The notes: generated by a model from the sequence alone, not told the origin. Shown: positions 1 through 7,741, counted from the stretch's first letter. The stretch is 25,678 nt of DNA from Flavobacteriaceae bacterium (GCA_031289875.1 JAITOO010000053.1:1-25678), one strand, 5' to 3'. A program made the numbers and translations.

Positions 1-168
1 AAAGATACTGTGCTAAAAGCAGAAATCTTTGACCTGAACGGCAGATTGATAAAAACCACAGAAGTTTTCAACAATCAACTCTCTGTTTCTTCTTTGAGCA
101 AAGGCATATATTTTCTCAACTTGCAAACAGGCAAAGGAAAACTAAAAACGAAATTTATTAAAGAATAA
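1..168 (+). CDS. C-terminal fragment of a T9SS-secreted protein (type A sorting domain)
   Basis: An open frame runs in from the left edge and stops at 166-168, giving the last 55 residues of a protein. The pattern is that of a type IX secretion type A sorting domain: a strand with IFDLNGRLIK, then a turn, a short strand (LSVSSLSKGIYFLNLQT) and a basic tail ending KFIKE. In the Por secretion system of Bacteroidota this beta-sandwich tail directs a periplasmic cargo across the outer membrane and is usually removed afterwards. The catalytic or adhesive part lies outside the window, so the function of the cargo cannot be given. The family assignment of the tail is firm; it also fixes the phylum. 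Confidence 0.85.
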   Translation, partial: KDTVLKAEIFDLNGRLIKTTEVFNNQLSVSSLSKGIYFLNLQTGKGKLKTKFIKE

Positions 169-171
169 AAT

Positions 172-273
172 AAATTGTCTGAACCATGATTTTCACAGGA
201 TTTTTAGATTGCCAAGATTTTAATAATCAAGGAAATCAAATTAATCTTACTAAAATCATGGTTCAGACAATTT
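172..273. repeat. 22-bp perfect inverted repeat with 58-nt spacer (repeat element or long hairpin)
   Basis: Bases 172-193 and 252-273 are exact reverse complements; the inner part of the arms reads TCTGAACCATGATTTT and its complement. The arm starts 4 nt after the stop of the sorting-domain gene, and the right arm runs into a T-tract (271-277). The spacer holds a further small inverted pair (AGATT at 206-210, AATCT at 243-247). As RNA it could act as a terminator. From memory, sequences with a GTTCAGAC core recur between genes in Bacteroidota genomes, so it may be a dispersed repeat; no second copy was seen in this window. Confidence 0.75.
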
Positions 274-298
274 TTTTAACCGTATCGCTATCGTAAGC

Positions 299-322
299 AA
301 CAAGGGGATGAATCCCCTTGTT
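299..322. repeat. 10-bp perfect hairpin, loop TGAA
   Basis: AACAAGGGGA (299-308) and TCCCCTTGTT (313-322) pair perfectly around a TGAA loop. No T-tract follows, so it is not a canonical intrinsic terminator. It sits about 40 nt upstream of the Nudix gene, so it may be part of the repeat-rich spacer or a structure at the 5' end of that transcript. Confidence 0.6.
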
Positions 323-362
323 AATCTGCTTGTAAAACTCTAATTCATTAATTTTCAAATTT

Positions 363-890
363 ATGCAGCATATTTTCAATCATTGTCCCAACTGCAAAGG
401 CGGGCATTTGGAATATCCCGAAGGGAACAAAATTTTTTGTCCCGATTGCGGTTTTGTCTATTATCATAATGTAGCAGGCGCAGTGGCGGTCATTGTGCAG
501 AAAGAGGCGAAGATACTGCTCACCGAGCGCAACAAAGACCCGAAAAAAGGTTTTTTGGACTTGGCGGGAGGCTTCGTAGATGCCGGTGAATCAGCAGAAG
601 AAACCTGCGTGCGCGAACTTCGGGAGGAACTCAACATGGCTGTCGATATTTCCAAGCTGAAATATTTGGCTTCAGCGCCTAACGAATATCCGTACAAAGG
701 CACGCTCTACAACACGATTGACCTGTTTTTTCTCTACCGAGACGACTCACTGGAAATCGAAAATTTTGACCAAATGGAACTCAAAGGTTTCGTCTGGAAA
801 AAACTGTCAGAGGTTGATATTGAGATGATTGCCTTTGAATCTCAAAAAAAGGTGCTGGCTTTGTTAAAAGAAAAATCAAATCCGGAATAA
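363..890 (+). CDS. Nudix hydrolase with N-terminal zinc ribbon
   Basis: Hydrolyses a nucleoside diphosphate linked to some other group; the substrate cannot be read from the sequence. Residues 8-29 form a zinc ribbon with C8, C11, C26 and C29. The Nudix box spans about residues 70-92: G70, E76, R84-E85 and the metal-binding E88-E89, with N91 at the place of the usual second glycine. The zinc ribbon plus Nudix layout recalls NADH pyrophosphatase (NudC)-like or YfcD-like proteins, but at 175 aa it is shorter than NudC (about 257 aa in E. coli) and I do not see the NudC SQPWPFPxS motif. A weak promoter-like TAATTTTC lies at 349-356. The next gene has its own promoter. Confidence 0.85.
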   Translation: MQHIFNHCPNCKGGHLEYPEGNKIFCPDCGFVYYHNVAGAVAVIVQKEAKILLTERNKDPKKGFLDLAGGFVDAGESAEETCVRELREELNMAVDISKLKYLASAPNEYPYKGTLYNTIDLFFLYRDDSLEIENFDQMELKGFVWKKLSEVDIEMIAFESQKKVLALLKEKSNPE

Positions 891-915
891 AATTAAAAAA
901 AATATAAAAATATTG

Positions 916-923
916 TATCTTTG
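916..923 (+). promoter_or_regulatory. Bacteroidota -7 promoter element for the thioesterase gene
   Basis: TATCTTTG fits the TAnnTTTG consensus exactly and lies 27 nt upstream of the ATG at 951, just after the stop of the Nudix gene. No clear TTG -33 element is present in the A-rich stretch upstream, so the assignment rests on the -7 box and its position. Confidence 0.5.
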
Positions 924-950
924 TTGCAAAATATCGAAAAATAACAAATT

Positions 951-1355
951 ATGATGAGATTTCACACAAGAAAATGGGTGAAGCCTGAAGATTTAAATCC
1001 AAACCGAAGTCTTTTCGGAGGACGGCTTTTGGAATGGATTGACGAGGAAGCGGCGTTGTATGCCATCATTCAGCTTGAAAATGAGCATACTGTAACGAAA
1101 TATATGTCCGAAATCAACTTTATGAGTTCGGCAAAACAGGGAGACATCATCGAAATCGGAATTGAGGTAATTTCGTTCGGAACTACCTCAGTTACACTGA
1201 AATGCAAAGCCCGTAATAAGATGACGAGGGAAATTATCCTCACTATTGATAAAATTGTTTTGGTGGCGTTGGACGAGGAGGGAAGACCTAAACCGCACGG
1301 AAAAACCGAAGTGGAATTTGTACGCGAACGCCTGAAAGATGATTCTGAGGAATGA
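951..1355 (+). CDS. Acyl-CoA thioesterase, hotdog fold (YciA/BFIT-like)
   Basis: A single-hotdog acyl-CoA hydrolase of 134 aa, a usual length for cytosolic bacterial acyl-CoA thioesterases that form hexamers. The diagnostic stretch is LNPNRSLFGGRLLEWIDEEA at about residues 16-35: the N-x-x-x-x-x-GG-x-LLxWiD pattern whose Asp is the usual catalytic residue. The middle (GDIIEIGIEVISFGTTSVTL) is the typical central beta-strand pair. The first two codons are both ATG (951 and 954), so the start may shift by one codon. Thiol peroxidase follows 33 nt later and is probably in the same transcript. Acyl chain specificity is not evident. Confidence 0.85.
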   Translation: MMRFHTRKWVKPEDLNPNRSLFGGRLLEWIDEEAALYAIIQLENEHTVTKYMSEINFMSSAKQGDIIEIGIEVISFGTTSVTLKCKARNKMTREIILTIDKIVLVALDEEGRPKPHGKTEVEFVRERLKDDSEE

Positions 1356-1388
1356 TTTTTGCATTTGTGAATCTAAAATAAAAAAAGT

Positions 1389-1886
1389 ATGGCAACAGTA
1401 ACCATTCAAGGAAACGAAGTACACACAGCAGGGCAACTCCCAAAAGTTGGGGCGCAAGCTCCTGATTTTAACTTAGTTGCAGTCGATATGTCTGAGAAAA
1501 AATTGTCTGACTTTACAGGCAAAAAAGTGATTTTGAACATTTTCCCAAGCATTGATACAGGCGTTTGTGCTGCATCGGTACGGAAATTCAATCAAAAAGC
1601 TTCTGAAATAAAAAACACGGTAATTCTTTGTATTTCAAAAGATTTGCCTTTTGCTCAACAGCGTTTCTGCGGTGCGGAAGGGTTGAACAACGTAATTACG
1701 CTTTCTGCTTTCCGTTCGGATTTTGGACAGATTTACGGCGCAGAATTTACCGACGGCGGACTGAAAGGATTGTTGAGCCGTTCCGTTGTGGTTTTAGATG
1801 AAAAAGGCACGGTAATTTACGAACAGCAAGTTGTCGAGATTAAAGACGAACCCGACTACGAAAAAGCGTTGGAAGCGGTAAAATAG
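1389..1886 (+). CDS. tpx: Thiol peroxidase (Tpx, atypical 2-Cys peroxiredoxin)
   Basis: Reduces hydrogen peroxide and organic hydroperoxides, recycled by thioredoxin. The peroxidatic cysteine is C60 in the [12 protein letters not shown] motif and the resolving cysteine is C94 in RFCGAEG; both match the Tpx-specific spacing (C61 and C95 in the E. coli protein). The 165-aa length is that of a complete Tpx. No convincing separate promoter is visible in the 33-nt gap after the thioesterase gene. Its stop lies 12 nt from the convergent stop of the dehydrogenase gene, with no obvious hairpin terminator between them. Confidence 0.95.
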   Translation: MATVTIQGNEVHTAGQLPKVGAQAPDFNLVAVDMSEKKLSDFTGKKVILNIFPSIDTGVCAASVRKFNQKASEIKNTVILCISKDLPFAQQRFCGAEGLNNVITLSAFRSDFGQIYGAEFTDGGLKGLLSRSVVVLDEKGTVIYEQQVVEIKDEPDYEKALEAVK

Positions 1887-1898
1887 CAACTTCTCAAA

Positions 1899-2702
1899 TC
1901 AAGGAATTTTTTTCCTGACAATTTTGTGAAGCAAATCAGGGCAAAGGCGGAACAGAAACAGCGACAAATGTTCCTGTGTCAGTTTTTTACCGATGTAAAC
2001 TTCATTTTTGTTGCGGGCAAGGGCGCGCAAAATTTGCTGTGCAGCCTTGTCGGCAGGCAGTCCGTTTTGATGAGTCTCATCATTCATGCCTTTGGGAGAG
2101 CCGTCTGCCGTGAGTGTGTGAAAAGAAATCTCCGTCGAAATGTGTCCGGGCGTAAGGAGCGTAACCCGAATGCCGTCTTTGGCAGTTTCCGCCCGCAGGC
2201 AATCGTAGAATCCGTGCAGAGCGTGTTTGGCAGCAGCATAGGCGGAGCGGAGGGGAGTTCCGATTTTTCCCATTATGCTGCTTGTAACCACAAAATGCCC
2301 CGATTTTTGTTTGATGAAAAATGGCAGAATCTTCTGAGTTAAAATCACATAGCTGAAATAATCCAGATTCATGATTTTTTGGTGGACATCTATTTGGGTT
2401 TCCAAAACTGTGCCTCTGGAACTCGTTCCGCTGTTGAGAAAAACGCAGTCAATTTTGCCGAAAAAGGCAAAAGCCTGAGCAGTTTTTTCTTCCAATTCAT
2501 TGAATTTCAGAATGTCCAAAGGAAAGATTTTGATATTTTCAGACTTTGAAGAAGAATTTTTGATTTCGTTTAGTTTTTCTTCATTTCTCGAACTCAAAAT
2601 CAGTCTCGCACCTTGCTCTGACAGGTTTTCCGCCAGCGCTTGCCCGATGCCTGATGAGGCTCCGACAATCCAAACCGTTTTGTTTTTGAAAGGATTTTTC
2701 AT
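1899..2702 (-). CDS. Short-chain dehydrogenase/reductase (SDR)
   Basis: A classical SDR of 267 aa from the chosen ATG (complement of 2700-2702), with a Rossmann glycine motif at residues 14-20 (GASSGIG), NSG in place of NAG at 90-92, active-site N112, S141/S142 and Y155-x-x-x-K159. It should use NAD(P)H to reduce or oxidise a hydroxyl or carbonyl; the substrate is unknown. The reading frame extends 30 codons further upstream, but that extension crosses the promoter and lacks SDR character, so the internal ATG is preferred. The C-terminal part resembles the DltE/YqjQ-type SDRs common in Bacteroidota. Confidence 0.9.
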   Translation of the reverse strand: MKNPFKNKTVWIVGASSGIGQALAENLSEQGARLILSSRNEEKLNEIKNSSSKSENIKIFPLDILKFNELEEKTAQAFAFFGKIDCVFLNSGTSSRGTVLETQIDVHQKIMNLDYFSYVILTQKILPFFIKQKSGHFVVTSSIMGKIGTPLRSAYAAAKHALHGFYDCLRAETAKDGIRVTLLTPGHISTEISFHTLTADGSPKGMNDETHQNGLPADKAAQQILRALARNKNEVYIGKKLTQEHLSLFLFRLCPDLLHKIVRKKIP

Positions 2703-2715
2703 CAATTTTAATTCG

Positions 2716-2748
2716 CAAAAATACAAAAACTGAGAAAATTCAACCAAA
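2716..2748 (-). promoter_or_regulatory. Promoter for the SDR gene
   Basis: On the minus strand TTTG (complement of 2745-2748), 21 nt, then TATTTTTG (complement of 2716-2723) fit the Bacteroidota -33/-7 consensus. The expected transcript start is only about 10 nt from the ATG at 2702. This supports the shorter start of the SDR gene. Confidence 0.6.
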
Positions 2749-2753
2749 TAAAG

Positions 2754-2784
2754 TTGATTAGAATACAATAGTTTATTAATTTTG
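2754..2784 (+). promoter_or_regulatory. Promoter for fbaA
   Basis: TTG (2754-2756), 20 nt, TAATTTTG (2777-2784) fit the Bacteroidota consensus. The ATG of the aldolase gene follows 35 nt downstream. The element is back to back with the minus-strand SDR promoter, making a compact divergent promoter region. Confidence 0.65.
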
Positions 2785-2819
2785 CATGTCAAGAGAATAT
2801 TAATTTAAATTAAAACATC

Positions 2820-3890
2820 ATGAGTAGAAAATTTCCTGCAGGAGTAGCCACAGGTTCAATAGTTAAAGAAATTTTTGATTACGCCAAAGAAAATAAATTT
2901 GCTTTGCCTGCCTGCAACGTCATAGGTTCAAGCAACGTCAATGCCGCTATAGAAACGGCTGTGAGGGTAAACGCGCCGCTTATTATTCAGTATTCCAATG
3001 GCGGTGCGGTTTTTAACGCAGGCAAAGGCTTTAAAAATCCGGCTTTGAGAGCCGATGTGATAGGAGCAATCGCAGGCGCAAAACATATTCATGCGTTGGC
3101 TGAGGCTTACGGTGCGACGATTATCTTGCATACCGACCACTGCGCAAAAAAATTGCTGCCTTGGATTGACGGACTTATTACTGCAAGCGAAGAAAATTAC
3201 AAGGCAACAGGCAAGACTTTGTATTCTTCTCACATGCTTGACCTTTCCGAAGAACCACTTGACGAAAATTTGGAGATTTCTTCCCAATATTTTGAAAGAA
3301 TGAACAAAATCGGAATGACTTTGGAAGTGGAAATCGGCATCACAGGCGGCGAAGAAGACGGCGTGGACAACAGCGATGTGGATAACGCAAAACTCTACAC
3401 CCAACCCGACGATGTTTATAAAACTTATCAAGCGTTGAACTCTATCAGCCCGAACTTTACGATTGCTGCGGCTTTCGGCAACGTTCACGGAGTTTACAAA
3501 CCCGGCAATGTGAAACTTGAACCTAAAATTTTGCACAATTCTCAGGAATATGTAAAAAAACAACTCAATTCGGTTTCTGATAAACCTGTAAATTTTGTAT
3601 TCCATGGAGGATCAGGCTCTTCGCTGGAAGAAATCAGAGAGGCTATCAGCTATGGAGTTATCAAGATGAATATAGATACCGATTTGCAATTTGCTTATAC
3701 TGAAGGCGCAAGAGATTATGTCGAAGTTAATATTGAATATTTGAGAACACAGGTCGGCAACCCGACGGGCGCAGATGTTCCGAACAAGAAATTCTATGAC
3801 CCCCGCGTTTGGGTTCGCAAGTGTGAAGAAGTTTTCTCTAAACGTCTGGAAAAGGCTTTTGAAGATTTGAACAATATCAATACTTTATAA
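2820..3890 (+). CDS. fbaA: Class II fructose-bisphosphate aldolase
   Basis: Zinc-dependent aldolase of glycolysis and gluconeogenesis, cleaving fructose 1,6-bisphosphate to dihydroxyacetone phosphate and glyceraldehyde 3-phosphate. The 356-aa length and sequence are those of class IIA (E. coli FbaA type). Catalytic D106 and zinc ligand H107 lie in HTDHCAKK, further metal ligands are H224 (GNVHGVY) and H262 (FHGGSG), and E172 lies in EIGITGGEEDG. The phosphate/active-site stretch MNIDTDLQ is at about 283-290. It is monocistronic as far as can be seen: a promoter in front and a strong terminator 22 nt behind. Confidence 0.96.
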   Translation: MSRKFPAGVATGSIVKEIFDYAKENKFALPACNVIGSSNVNAAIETAVRVNAPLIIQYSNGGAVFNAGKGFKNPALRADVIGAIAGAKHIHALAEAYGATIILHTDHCAKKLLPWIDGLITASEENYKATGKTLYSSHMLDLSEEPLDENLEISSQYFERMNKIGMTLEVEIGITGGEEDGVDNSDVDNAKLYTQPDDVYKTYQALNSISPNFTIAAAFGNVHGVYKPGNVKLEPKILHNSQEYVKKQLNSVSDKPVNFVFHGGSGSSLEEIREAISYGVIKMNIDTDLQFAYTEGARDYVEVNIEYLRTQVGNPTGADVPNKKFYDPRVWVRKCEEVFSKRLEKAFEDLNNINTL

Positions 3891-3912
3891 TAAGTTAGTA
3901 TATTAAAAATTG

Positions 3913-3952
3913 ATAAAAGCGCTTGTTTTTAACAAGCGCTTTTATTTTTTTT
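3913..3952 (+). terminator. Intrinsic terminator after fbaA
   Basis: ATAAAAGCGCTTGTT (3913-3927) and AACAAGCGCTTTTAT (3931-3945) form a perfect 15-bp stem with a TTT loop, followed by a run of T (3945-3952). This is the strongest intrinsic terminator in the window. Confidence 0.92.
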
Positions 3953-4037
3953 CTGCGTGCCAACAAAATTTTTTTAATTATTTTTCATATTGATAAAAAT
4001 TCATACATTTACAAACTAATTTAAAAAATTATTTTTT

Positions 4038-4784
4038 ATGGAAATACCAAAAAACACGCTTACTACTGCAATTATTGCTATTTCAGTGGTTCTTGCCGCC
4101 TATTTTTTAGGAACGGCTTTTAAAAATAGAAATCAGAATAACGCTATTTCCGTTACCGGACTGGGAACCAAAGATTTCGTTTCCGATTTGATTGTGTGGA
4201 ATGGAACTTTTTCCAAAAACAATCTGGAATTGAAAACAGCTTATGCAGAGTTGGAGCAGGACAGGCAGAAAATAAAGAATTATTTGATTTCCAAAGGATT
4301 TGCCGAAAAAGATATTGTTTTTTCTGCTGTGGATATTAATAAACAGTATGAGTACCGTAATTACACAGGTTACGTAGGCGATAGTAGTCAAAAAATATTT
4401 ACAGGGTATCAGTTGAATCAAACGGTTACTATCGAATCAAAAGATGTGCAAAAAGTGGAAAATCTATCCCGACAAATTACAGAATTGATTAACAATGGGG
4501 TAGAGTTGTATTCTCCCACGCCGGCTTATTATTACACCAAATTGTCTGATTTAAAAATCCAAATGATTGCAGAAGCAACTAAAGATGCTAAAAAAAGAGC
4601 AGAAGAAATAGCTAAGAACGCAGGAGGAAAATTAGGACAGTTGAAAAAAGCCAACTTAGGTGTTTTTCAAATTACTGCACAAAACTCTTCAGATGAAGAT
4701 TATTCTTGGGGCGGAACGTTTAACATTTCATCAAAAAATAAAACGGCAAATGTTACTATCCGTTTGGACTATGAAGCAAAGTAA
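4038..4784 (+). CDS. SIMPL (DUF541) domain protein, membrane-anchored
   Basis: A 248-aa protein with one N-terminal hydrophobic segment (about residues 9-27), serving as signal anchor or uncleaved signal, followed by a periplasmic SIMPL domain. Family traits are ISVTGLGTKDFVSDLIVWNGTFS near residues 37-60, long alpha-beta repeats with conserved YxLNQTVTIE at about 128, and A-x-x-D-A-x-x-R-A-x-x-I-A (about 181-194). Related proteins include E. coli YggE and Brucella BP26; the biochemical role is poorly defined and linked to the envelope and oxidative stress. A -7-like TACATTTA at 4004-4011 could serve it, without a convincing -33 box. Confidence 0.85.
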   Translation: MEIPKNTLTTAIIAISVVLAAYFLGTAFKNRNQNNAISVTGLGTKDFVSDLIVWNGTFSKNNLELKTAYAELEQDRQKIKNYLISKGFAEKDIVFSAVDINKQYEYRNYTGYVGDSSQKIFTGYQLNQTVTIESKDVQKVENLSRQITELINNGVELYSPTPAYYYTKLSDLKIQMIAEATKDAKKRAEEIAKNAGGKLGQLKKANLGVFQITAQNSSDEDYSWGGTFNISSKNKTANVTIRLDYEAK

Positions 4785-4789
4785 ATTTT

Positions 4790-5257
4790 TTAATTCAAAT
4801 AAATTTTTGCCCAGCTTTGGTGCAACGGTTGTTTGAATTTTTCATTAAATTCTTTTGCCGAACTTACGGAAAGATTGTAAATTATTGTATTTAAGTCGAA
4901 TAACCCATTTTTCACTGATTGTTTAAATTCATTCAGCAGGATTGTTTTGATGTCTTTTTCCGCAGTTTCATAGCTGATCCACAGTCGGTTGAGGAGGTCT
5001 AAGTCGTATTCGGCATTGATATCCCGCGCCAACCGGTTCAAACTGTCCATAGAACAGCCCGTTGCTTTCGTGTGATTTTCATCAGCTGTGATGACTATAA
5101 ATTTGTGGTTCAGTATTTTATAGTCAGATTTCATCTCTTTGCCGTGTGCTGCCCACGATTGCAGAAAAGTCTCAATCATTTCGGCAATATTTTGTTCTTC
5201 CTGTTCCGTCAAAATCCGTCTTGACTGGAAAATCCAAAGTTTGCTGTTTTCTTCCAT
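4790..5257 (-). CDS. Conserved Bacteroidota protein often labelled 'ABC transporter ATPase'
   Basis: From the chosen ATG (complement of 5255-5257) the protein has 155 aa and begins MEENSKLWIFQSRRILTEQE. I recognise the pattern (SRxWIYQ/F near the start, FLQSWAAHGKEMKSDYKI, HKFIVI, ATGCSMDSLNRL) from a family widespread in Flavobacteria and relatives that databases often call ABC transporter ATPase. No Walker A, Walker B or ABC signature is present, so that name is unsupported and the function is unknown. The frame runs 17 codons further upstream, but that would overlap the promoter. It converges on the SIMPL gene with 5 nt between stops. Confidence 0.75.
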   Translation of the reverse strand: MEENSKLWIFQSRRILTEQEEQNIAEMIETFLQSWAAHGKEMKSDYKILNHKFIVITADENHTKATGCSMDSLNRLARDINAEYDLDLLNRLWISYETAEKDIKTILLNEFKQSVKNGLFDLNTIIYNLSVSSAKEFNEKFKQPLHQSWAKIYLN

Positions 5258-5262
5258 AATGG

Positions 5263-5270
5263 CAAATGTA
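5263..5270 (-). promoter_or_regulatory. -7 element giving a nearly leaderless transcript
   Basis: On the minus strand TACATTTG (complement of 5263-5270) fits TAnnTTTG exactly and ends only 5 nt before the ATG at 5257. Transcription from it should begin at or very near the start codon. No matching TTG was found at the usual distance, so confidence is moderate. Confidence 0.45.
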
Positions 5271-5377
5271 GGAAAAAATTGATTTATATAGCATCTCGAA
5301 AAAATCAAGCGAAAGAGTGAAAATGAAAAAGTTTCGGCTTGTCTAAAAATTTTTAAAAATTATGTGATTTCAATTTC

Positions 5378-5437
5378 TTTGAAAGAAAATTAAAGTTTTT
5401 CCTGTAAATTTGCTTTATAGATTAAATCTTAGATTTG
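5378..5437 (+). promoter_or_regulatory. Two overlapping candidate promoters for the Fe-S protein/ABC operon
   Basis: First: TTTG (5378-5381), 23 nt, TAAATTTG (5405-5412). Second: TTG (5410-5412), 17 nt, TAGATTTG (5430-5437). Both -7 boxes match the TAnnTTTG consensus exactly, and the first -7 box overlaps the -33 box of the second. The ATG at 5478 is 40 nt below the second box. Confidence 0.55.
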
Positions 5438-5477
5438 GACAGATGACAAATTTAAAAAAACTTAAACCACAAATCCA

Positions 5478-6257
5478 ATGAATCAACCTATAAAAACAAT
5501 GGCAGAATTTGCGGCGGAGGGCAAAATGCCCGAAGTGCTGTTTTGGGTAGGCTGCGCCGGCAGTTTCGACGAGAGAGCCAAGAAAATCACCAAAGCTTTT
5601 GCCTTGTTGTTGCAGAAAGCGGGCGTGGAATTTGCCATTCTCGGACAAGAAGAAAACTGTACGGGAGACCCTGCAAAACGCGCCGGTAACGAATTTCTCT
5701 TCCAGATGCAGGCAATGATGAACATCGAAACGCTGAACAATTATGGCGTAAAAACGATTGTAACTGCTTGTCCGCACTGTTTCAATACGTTAAAAAACGA
5801 ATATCCGCAGTTGGGCGGAAATTATGAAGTTTTGCATCACACGCAATTTTTGCATAAGTTGCTGAACGAAGGTCGATTGAAAGTAGAAGGAGGAAAATTC
5901 AAAGGCAAAAAAATAGTCTTTCACGACCCTTGCTATCTTGGGCGAGCCAATGGCGAGTATGAAGCTCCCAGAGCGATTCTGGCAAAGCTGGAAGCCGATT
6001 TGGCTGAGATGAAACGCTGCCGTCAAAACGGATTTTGCTGCGGAGCGGGCGGTGCGCAAATGTTCAAAGAACCTGAAAAAGGAACAAAAGACATTAATAT
6101 TGAAAGAACGGAAGAAGCGATTGAAAATCAGCCGAATATCATTGCAACAAGTTGTCCGTTCTGCAATACGATGTTCATTGACGGAGTGAAAATCAAGGAA
6201 AAAGAAAAAGAAATTTTGGTCAAAGATATTGCTGAGTTGTTGAACGAAGAAATTTAA
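5478..6257 (+). CDS. Fe-S-binding oxidoreductase subunit with two CCG domains (LutA/HdrB-like)
   Basis: A 259-aa protein built from two cysteine-rich CCG domains, as in LutA (lactate utilisation), GlpC and the HdrB subunit of heterodisulfide reductase. The first half shows WVGCAGSFDERA, ENCTGDPAKRAGNE and TACPHCFNTLKNEYP; the second shows FHDPCYLGRANGEYE, GFCCGAGGAQMF and TSCPFCNTMFIDG. These cysteines would hold an Fe-S or zinc site for electron transfer. Such proteins normally pair with a 4Fe-4S ferredoxin-type subunit; in many Flavobacteria that gene is adjacent, but none is found here. The gene is followed after 2 nt by an ABC ATPase and is clearly co-transcribed with it. Substrate unknown. 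Confidence 0.82.
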   Translation: MNQPIKTMAEFAAEGKMPEVLFWVGCAGSFDERAKKITKAFALLLQKAGVEFAILGQEENCTGDPAKRAGNEFLFQMQAMMNIETLNNYGVKTIVTACPHCFNTLKNEYPQLGGNYEVLHHTQFLHKLLNEGRLKVEGGKFKGKKIVFHDPCYLGRANGEYEAPRAILAKLEADLAEMKRCRQNGFCCGAGGAQMFKEPEKGTKDINIERTEEAIENQPNIIATSCPFCNTMFIDGVKIKEKEKEILVKDIAELLNEEI

Positions 6258-6259
6258 GA

Positions 6260-7741
6260 GTGAAAAATTGCAACCCAACCGCCAAAGAAAAAACTTTTGT
6301 CGAAATCAAAAATGCTGTTCCGAGAAAGACGGAATTAGCTTTCAATCAGCCGATTAACTGGAAAATTCAGGCGCATGAACATTGGGCAGTCATTGGAGCA
6401 AACGGAGCGGGCAAAACCTTGCTTGCAGACATTTTCATGGGCAAACACGCCCTGAAAACAGGCGAGATTATTTATCAAGACGGTAACAGCAAAGCTCAGA
6501 ATGCCGGAGACTTTGTGAAATTCGTAGCGTTTCGGGACATTTACAGTTTTGTGGATTCGCAGAACAGTTATTACCAGCAGCGTTGGAATGTCGGTTTGGA
6601 GGACGAAGCAGAAGTTGCTACTATTCAAGATTTTTTTAATAAAAAATCTGATTTACAATGGATTAAAGAATTGATTTCTGTTTTTGGAATTGAAGATTTA
6701 TTGGAAAAGAAAATTCATTTGCTTTCGAGCGGAGAATTACGCAAATTTCTCATTGTCAATTCATTGTCTCAAAAACCGAGAATTTTAATTATGGACAATC
6801 CGTTCATCGGTTTAGATTCTGCCACCCGAGAGGTTTTGAAGAAAGTTTTGGAACGTTTGGCTCAAATGGATAATTTGCAAATTATTCTATTAGTGGCAGA
6901 TACGGAAGATATTCCGCCTGTGATAACTCAGGTTTTACCGGTGAAAGACAAAACGCTGCTTCCGCCTTTGAGTGCGGCTGATTTTAAAGCAGACAAAGAG
7001 TTTCAAAAAAAACTGTTTCATTCTGAAATACAAGAAGTTATTCCTAAAAGGTTAGGGTATGAATCCGAGACAGTAAATTTTGTGAATGCTCTGATTTTCA
7101 ACAAAATAAATATTAAATACGGCTCTCGGTTTATTCTCAAAAATCTGTCGTGGCAAGTGAAAAGAGGCGAAAAATGGGCGCTGCTGGGTGCAAACGGTTC
7201 GGGAAAATCCACGCTCCTCAGTCTGGTAGCGGGAGACAATCCGCAGGCGTATGCGAACGACATCACGCTGTTTGACCGCAAGCGGGGCACAGGCGAGAGC
7301 ATTTGGGACATAAAAAAACACATTGGTTATGTTTCTCCCGAAATGCATTTGTACTATCAAAAAAACGTAACTTGCTTGGACGTAGTAGGTTCGGGATTTT
7401 TTGACACGGTCGGACTGTATCGAAAATGCAGTGAAGAACAAGGGGAAATTGCCTCAGAATGGATGAAAGTGTTTGATATTGAGCGGCTTAAAAATATTTC
7501 TTTTTTGAATGTTTCCACAGGCGAACAGAGGTTGATTCTTTTGGCGAGAGTTTTTGTTAAGAACCCTGCTCTGCTGATTTTAGACGAGCCGTTGCATGGT
7601 TTGGATATGGGTAGTAAACAGAGAATCAATAAGTTGATAAAAAAATTTTGTACGCCTGACAAAGCGCTGATTTATGTAACGCACTACAAAGAAGAAATCC
7701 CCGACATCATTGACCATACATTGATATTGGAGAAGCAATAA
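6260..7741 (+). CDS. Tandem ABC ATPase, ModF/PhrA-like
   Basis: A 493-aa protein with two ABC nucleotide-binding domains and no membrane segment, about the length of E. coli ModF. Domain 1: Walker A GANGAGKT (46-53), signature LSSGE (155-159), Walker B ending MDN at 178-180. Domain 2: Walker A GANGSGKS (310-317), signature VSTGEQR (418-424), Walker B LDEP (441-444). Domain 1 thus has Asn at the place of the catalytic Glu, so only the second Walker B is canonical. The start is GTG at 6260, 2 nt after the previous stop, consistent with translational coupling. ModF is linked to molybdate systems, but there is no mod gene nearby, so the role is open. Confidence 0.8.
   Translation: MKNCNPTAKEKTFVEIKNAVPRKTELAFNQPINWKIQAHEHWAVIGANGAGKTLLADIFMGKHALKTGEIIYQDGNSKAQNAGDFVKFVAFRDIYSFVDSQNSYYQQRWNVGLEDEAEVATIQDFFNKKSDLQWIKELISVFGIEDLLEKKIHLLSSGELRKFLIVNSLSQKPRILIMDNPFIGLDSATREVLKKVLERLAQMDNLQIILLVADTEDIPPVITQVLPVKDKTLLPPLSAADFKADKEFQKKLFHSEIQEVIPKRLGYESETVNFVNALIFNKINIKYGSRFILKNLSWQVKRGEKWALLGANGSGKSTLLSLVAGDNPQAYANDITLFDRKRGTGESIWDIKKHIGYVSPEMHLYYQKNVTCLDVVGSGFFDTVGLYRKCSEEQGEIASEWMKVFDIERLKNISFLNVSTGEQRLILLARVFVKNPALLILDEPLHGLDMGSKQRINKLIKKFCTPDKALIYVTHYKEEIPDIIDHTLILEKQ

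Noticed and set aside
2928..3605. 225-codon open frame on the minus strand inside fbaA
   Set aside because: It is antisense to a certain aldolase gene, its peptide has no family pattern (rich in Phe, Cys, Val as expected from the complement) and it lacks a promoter.
5790..6278. 162-codon minus-strand frame antisense to the Fe-S protein gene
   Set aside because: Phe-rich shadow of Lys/Glu-rich coding sequence; no motif.
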